From: Flavobacteriaceae bacterium
GTDB lineage: Bacteria; Bacteroidota; Bacteroidia; Flavobacteriales; Flavobacteriaceae
Assembly (NCBI GenBank): GCA_009827225.1
Contig: WUAI01000016.1
Coordinates: 1-64,000, forward strand
DNA length: 64,000 bases
Reading direction: 5' to 3'
Shown here in pieces: positions 60,128 to 64,000 of this stretch (positions within the stretch are counted from its first letter, which is position 1; the number at the start of each line of letters is the position of its first letter). The position numbers and the translations under genes were made by a program. The notes under the pieces are model-generated. The model was given only the letters and a program-made list of their open reading frames with translations, had not been told where the DNA came from and did not search any database.

Positions 60128-60937
60128 TTGAAAAGATTCCTTAATCCTACATTCTTAAAAGCCGCCTGGTATTACTGGCTGGGTAAATCGTCCAAGGACC
60201 CTGTATTCATAATAGGTACTGGAAGATGCGGAAGTAGTTTACTCGTGGATGTGCTCGCTTCCAACCCGGAAATTAAAGTATCTCAGTTTGAATGGTACCA
60301 TACTTTTCTTAAAACACTGAAACGTTCGTATGTTTCGGAAATATTCCTGACCGATATTATCGATATCAAAAAAGTTTCGGCCGAATCAGTTCGAAGTTGG
60401 AATGCCCTGGATAAATTCTATATGAAGGCCTTGTTCAGATATTTTGCCTCCTATTCGAATCAACGTTACCTCATTAAGAGCCCGGCGATTTCACTCATAC
60501 TTCCCGAAATAAGATCGTTGTTTCCCAAGAGCAAATTCATTCATCTTTATAGAAATCCGTATGCGGTTACACTTTCTGTCTATAAAAAAGAATACTTCCG
60601 GGTGGATAGATATCGTGAAGATTACTCGGATGAAGCTTTTAAGGAACTGGCGGCAAACTATTGGAACGATTCTATGAGGGCGATGGATTCTTTTGCAGAT
60701 TCCTTGTCCCGTGAGGATTATTTAGAAATGAGCTATGAAAATTTCACCACCGATCCAAGAAACAAAACTTCAGCCTTGGCTAAATTTTTGGACGTTCCGG
60801 ACACATTTTCGTATGATTTTTCCAATATTCGTAGTACCAATTATAAAATCGGAGATCTGAGCGAAAAGGATGCTGAAATGCTAACCCCTATCTTTGCTGA
60901 AATGATGATCAAAAAGAATTATGCACCCATATCTTAA
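60128..60937 (+). CDS. Sulfotransferase, inside the neu block
   Basis: A 269-aa sulfotransferase of another subgroup: the loop is [16 protein letters not shown] (28-43), with Arg33 in the usual Lys position and Gly-Ser-Ser in place of Gly-Thr-Thr. [17 protein letters not shown] gives the 3'-phosphate block. The predicted start is TTG at 60128, 3 bases after the previous stop; no ATG is near. The 3' end overlaps neuB by 17 bases. Confidence 0.84.
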   Translation: MKRFLNPTFLKAAWYYWLGKSSKDPVFIIGTGRCGSSLLVDVLASNPEIKVSQFEWYHTFLKTLKRSYVSEIFLTDIIDIKKVSAESVRSWNALDKFYMKALFRYFASYSNQRYLIKSPAISLILPEIRSLFPKSKFIHLYRNPYAVTLSVYKKEYFRVDRYREDYSDEAFKELAANYWNDSMRAMDSFADSLSREDYLEMSYENFTTDPRNKTSALAKFLDVPDTFSYDFSNIRSTNYKIGDLSEKDAEMLTPIFAEMMIKKNYAPIS

Positions 60938-61961
60938 CATAGCAGGTCGTAAAGTTGGGCCCGATTACCCTCCGCTGGTAGTTGCTGAAATAGGCATCAA
61001 CCATGAAGGGTCGCTGAAAGTGGCTAAAGAAATGGTAGATGCGGCAGAAAGAGCCGGTGTTGAAGTCGTAAAGCATCAAACGCATATTGTGGCCGATGAG
61101 ATGAACGCTGAGGCCAAGAAGGTGATACCGGGAAATGCCGATGTTTCGATCTATGAGATTATGGACCGTTGTTCATTGAACGAAGAGGACGAAAGAAAGC
61201 TCAAAGAATATGTTGAATCGAAAGGGATGATCTTCATTTCCACTCCTTTCTCTCGTGCTGCGGCCGATCGGTTGGAACGATTTGGAGTGAGTGCTTATAA
61301 GATAGGGAGCGGTGAATGCAATAATTATCCTTTATTAAAACATATTGCCTCATTCGGTAAGCCAGTCATCCTGAGTACCGGTATGAATACTATTGAAAGT
61401 ATTTCAAAAGCCCTGAAAATATTTGATGAAGCCGAAGTACCGGTTGCGATACTTCACACCACCAATTTATATCCAACGCCAACACATCTGGTACGATTGG
61501 GTGCAATGCAGGAAATGCATATGGCCTTTCCAGATAGGGTTTTTGGGCTTAGTGATCATACGCTTAATAACAATGCCTGTCTTGCTGCAGTGGCTTTGGG
61601 AGCGTCTGTCTTGGAGAGGCATTTTACGGATCACATGGACAGAACAGGTCCGGATATTGTATGTAGCATGGATGAACAAGCTTGTGCCGATCTTATCCAG
61701 GGAAGCAGAGAGATTTGGGAAATGCGCGGCGGTTCTAAACAACCTGCCAAAGAAGAACAGGTCACCATAGATTTTGCATTTGCCACGGTTTGCACCATCT
61801 CCGCAATAAAAAAAGGAGAAACCTTTACGAAGGATAACCTGTGGGTAAAACGTCCCGGAACCGGGGAGATCCTAGCCGAATTCTATGAGGATATACTTGG
61901 CAAAACAGCTACGAGGGATCTCGAAGACGATGTGCAACTTACACACAATGACTATTCATAA
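60921..61961 (+). CDS. neuB: N-acetylneuraminate synthase
   Basis: A 346-aa enzyme condensing ManNAc and phosphoenolpyruvate to Neu5Ac. The TIM barrel shows [11 protein letters not shown] (E, N, H ligands), [31 protein letters not shown] and LERHFTDHM (metal His). The C-terminal antifreeze-like (SAF) domain contains LWVKRPGTG, with the arginine reaching the neighbouring subunit. Sequence blocks follow meningococcal SiaC and Campylobacter NeuB1 closely, rather than PseI or LegI, as far as I can recall them. The gene is tightly coupled to a sulfotransferase upstream and neuC downstream. Confidence 0.94.
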   Translation: MHPYLNIAGRKVGPDYPPLVVAEIGINHEGSLKVAKEMVDAAERAGVEVVKHQTHIVADEMNAEAKKVIPGNADVSIYEIMDRCSLNEEDERKLKEYVESKGMIFISTPFSRAAADRLERFGVSAYKIGSGECNNYPLLKHIASFGKPVILSTGMNTIESISKALKIFDEAEVPVAILHTTNLYPTPTHLVRLGAMQEMHMAFPDRVFGLSDHTLNNNACLAAVALGASVLERHFTDHMDRTGPDIVCSMDEQACADLIQGSREIWEMRGGSKQPAKEEQVTIDFAFATVCTISAIKKGETFTKDNLWVKRPGTGEILAEFYEDILGKTATRDLEDDVQLTHNDYS

Positions 61962-61967
61962 AAAAGT

Positions 61968-63098
61968 ATGAAGAAAATTGCATTTCTTACCGGTACGCGT
62001 GCTGATTTCGGAAAAATCAAGTCCTTACTTCAAATTCTCGAGGCACACCCGAAGTATGAAGCTTACCTGTTTGTTACCGGGATGCATCTTATGGAATTGT
62101 ATGGTTATACTCTCCTGGAGATAGAGCGTAGCGGATTCAAGAACATCCATACTTTTTCCAACCATACGTCTGAAACTACGATGGATCTCACACTGGCCAA
62201 AACCGTAAATGGCTTTTCAGAATATATCAAAGAAATCTCCCCCGATTTAATAGTTGTTCATGGCGATCGGGTGGAAGCATTGGCAGGAGCATTGGTGGGA
62301 TCATTGAATAATATTTTGGTTGCTCACATAGAAGGTGGCGAAGTTTCAGGTACCATCGATGAGCTTATACGTCATTCCACAAGCAAGATGAGCCAGGTGC
62401 ATTTTGTATCGAATAAACAGGCCGGAAATCGTCTCTTGCAAATGGGGGAGATCCCGGAATCTATTTATGTGATAGGGTCACCGGACATCGATATCATGTT
62501 TTCAAATTCCTTGCCGGCTATGGACGCGGTACGAACGCACTACGAAATTGACTTCGAGCGATATACTGTTGCCATGTTCCATCCCGTGACCACAGAGGTC
62601 GATCAAATGGAAACTTATGCCGAACAGTTCGTAAATGCGTTGATCGACAGTAACCGGGACTATGTGGTGATTTATCCGAATAACGATTTAGGAAGTTCCG
62701 CAATCCTGAAGGCCTACGAAGAGCTCAAAGGGCGTAGTAATTTCAGAATCTTTCCTTCGATCCGTTTTGAATTTTTCCTCACATTATTAAAAAATGCAGA
62801 TTGTATTGTGGGTAACTCCAGTGCCGGGATCCGGGAAGCTCCATATTATGGCATACCAACGATTAATATTGGATCACGTCAACAAAACCGAAGCATGCAT
62901 GAGCATATTATCAATACTTCCTATGAGACAGAGGATATTCTTAGCGCTTTGAACGGAAATTTGGAGAAAGTGAGCATACAAGAAGATTCATTTGGAGAAG
63001 GAAATAGTGACAGCATGTTCCTTGAGTCGTTGGAAAACGGTTCAATTTGGCAGATCAATCATCAAAAACAGTTCAGAGATATAGATGGTGAACAATAA
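61968..63098 (+). CDS. neuC: UDP-GlcNAc 2-epimerase (hydrolysing)
   Basis: A 376-aa GT-B-fold enzyme that turns UDP-GlcNAc into ManNAc plus UDP, the first step to Neu5Ac. TGTRADFGK (8-16), VVHGDRVEALAGALVGSL, IEGGEVSGTIDE and GNSSAGIREAPYYGIP are NeuC/SiaA signatures, and the length is as expected. It makes the precursor of neuB, which lies 6 bases upstream. The next gene starts 14 bases before its stop. Confidence 0.94.
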   Translation: MKKIAFLTGTRADFGKIKSLLQILEAHPKYEAYLFVTGMHLMELYGYTLLEIERSGFKNIHTFSNHTSETTMDLTLAKTVNGFSEYIKEISPDLIVVHGDRVEALAGALVGSLNNILVAHIEGGEVSGTIDELIRHSTSKMSQVHFVSNKQAGNRLLQMGEIPESIYVIGSPDIDIMFSNSLPAMDAVRTHYEIDFERYTVAMFHPVTTEVDQMETYAEQFVNALIDSNRDYVVIYPNNDLGSSAILKAYEELKGRSNFRIFPSIRFEFFLTLLKNADCIVGNSSAGIREAPYYGIPTINIGSRQQNRSMHEHIINTSYETEDILSALNGNLEKVSIQEDSFGEGNSDSMFLESLENGSIWQINHQKQFRDIDGEQ

Positions 63099-64000
63099 AA
63101 ATATCTGGGCCCTGGTTCCTGATGGAACTGGTATTAAAAATTATCTCTACTCAAAAGCGTTCAAAGACGAGCGAATCCAACTTACCCTGTTTCATAATTT
63201 TGATGAAGACACTATTGATCAAATCAAGAAACAGGTTGATGTTCATCAAACAATAGAAATCCCGTTTTATAAGGAGAGCATTAAAGAGAAATTCCTTCGC
63301 GAATTGATCCATCGCTGCCGATTATGGCACAATGCCGGTCTCACCTCAAATGAAACAATAAAAACCTTCTGGAAGACCAATCACAAAAGCTTTAAATTAA
63401 AACTCTTTTATCGAGCGGTAACATGGATGGCCTCGACGGTGAAATCCTATAAGAAGATATTGAAACTCGAGAAGTCCTATCAGAAAAGCCTTCGACGCAA
63501 TCCATTTTATAGGAATGTCAGGAAAGTCTTAGAAGACCATCGGCCGGAAGTGGTTTTTTGTACCCATCAACGTGCGATAAAGGCTCCCGGGGTATTTGCA
63601 GCGGCTAAAGATCTGGGCATTCCTACCATGACGGTAATTTATTCCTGGGATAACCTTCCAAAAGCCCGTTTGGCCCTGGAAAGTAATCACTACCTGGTGT
63701 GGTCCGAACATATGAAAAAGGAACTGATGTCCTTTTACCCGGAAATTTCCGAAGAAAAAATTAAGATCACCGGAACTCCACAGTTTGAATTCTATGACGA
63801 TCCATCGAATATTATACCTAAAGAGACATTCTACTCTTCATATGGCTTGAATCCCATCAAGAAACTCATTTGTTTCTCCGGAGATGATGAGCTTACCTCT
63901 CCCTACGATCCGCATTATCTGGATGATTTGGCTTCAGCAATGAAGGAAGAAGGGTTGGATGGTTCATATACCATTGTTTTTCGTCGGTGTCCGGTGGATA
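63085..64000 (+). CDS. Putative GT-B-fold glycosyltransferase, 3' end outside the window
   Basis: An open frame from ATG 63085 with no stop up to 64000 (at least 305 residues). It begins MVNNKNIWALVPDGTGIKN, then a helical basic region (~75-150), then VVFCTHQRAIKAPGVFAAAKDLGIPTMTVIYSWDNLPKA, a likely acceptor-side Rossmann segment, and later KIKITGTPQFEFYDD. The layout resembles GT-B enzymes of the CDP-glycerol transferase / capsule GT type. It directly follows neuC and overlaps it by 14 bases, so it is a candidate for the sialyltransferase that the cluster needs. No GT42, GT52 or GT80 motif was recognised, so this is an inference. Confidence 0.72.
   Translation, partial: MVNNKNIWALVPDGTGIKNYLYSKAFKDERIQLTLFHNFDEDTIDQIKKQVDVHQTIEIPFYKESIKEKFLRELIHRCRLWHNAGLTSNETIKTFWKTNHKSFKLKLFYRAVTWMASTVKSYKKILKLEKSYQKSLRRNPFYRNVRKVLEDHRPEVVFCTHQRAIKAPGVFAAAKDLGIPTMTVIYSWDNLPKARLALESNHYLVWSEHMKKELMSFYPEISEEKIKITGTPQFEFYDDPSNIIPKETFYSSYGLNPIKKLICFSGDDELTSPYDPHYLDDLASAMKEEGLDGSYTIVFRRCPVD

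Noticed and set aside
1-64000. CRISPR array, prophage or transposon
   Set aside because: No regularly spaced repeats, no integrase or transposase and no terminal inverted repeats with target duplication were noticed. The only tandem repeats are within two genes.

Overview
The window looks like the chromosome of a marine member of the Flavobacteriaceae (phylum Bacteroidota). The evidence is a secreted protein with a type IX secretion C-terminal sorting domain, a long SecA, several promoters with the Bacteroidetes -7 box TAnnTTTG (in two cases with TTG 19 bases upstream), almost no Shine-Dalgarno sequences, and families typical of this group (DUF2795, DUF6249, DUF2911, a membrane-anchored AraC regulator, a PduO/MeaB B12 pair). 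No rRNA, tRNA, CRISPR array, transposase or phage gene was found.

Left part, 1-34.7 kb, is mostly housekeeping in short operons. 0.2-4.6 kb holds a NatA/NatB-type ABC exporter, an MscS channel and a sigma-54-type response regulator with an altered GAFTGA loop and no DNA-binding domain. 4.6-11.2 kb holds a secreted coiled-coil protein, a PPK2 kinase, an M28 peptidase, a membrane AraC regulator and a MATE pump. 11.3-17 kb resembles a lipid A or envelope-lipid modification block: PAP2 phosphatase, ArnT-like GT39, a protein with two LAB_N halves, a dolichol-phosphate-mannose-synthase-like GT2, a sugar epimerase and an isoprenylcysteine-methyltransferase-like membrane enzyme. 17-18.6 kb has MeaB and a DUF2911 protein. 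18.7-23.1 kb has two ECF sigma / membrane-protein operons. The first ends in a secreted protein with an 11-residue helical repeat. The second lies opposite a DUF6249 gene, and both face each other with matching TGTAAC-N17-CGTC promoters. 23.1-34.7 kb, on the minus strand, has an AT-rich beta-helix T9SS enzyme, secA, DUF2795, a cobalamin adenosyltransferase with two previously unlisted tiny membrane proteins, two methyltransferases, a LolD/MacB-type ATPase and an ABC-F protein.

Right part, 34.76 kb to the end, is one colinear surface-polysaccharide cluster of at least 29 kb, and it runs off the window. It contains Wza, a Wzc tyrosine kinase with a (YG)n tail, a PglC/WcaJ-type initiating sugar phosphate transferase, a TviB/TviC pair for UDP-GalNAcA, a Wzm/Wzt exporter whose ATPase carries a C-terminal glycan-recognition-type domain, four sulfotransferases, an aminotransferase plus a NeuD/PglD-type acyltransferase, about eleven glycosyltransferases, two methyltransferases, a further epimerase and the full NeuA-NeuB-NeuC route to CMP-N-acetylneuraminate. 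Two sulfotransferases sit inside the neu block, between neuA and neuB, and another overlaps the 3' end of the Wzt gene. The simplest reading is a sulfated, sialic-acid-containing polysaccharide exported by an ABC transporter and handed to a Wza/Wzc-type outer system. That combination is the most interesting system in the window.
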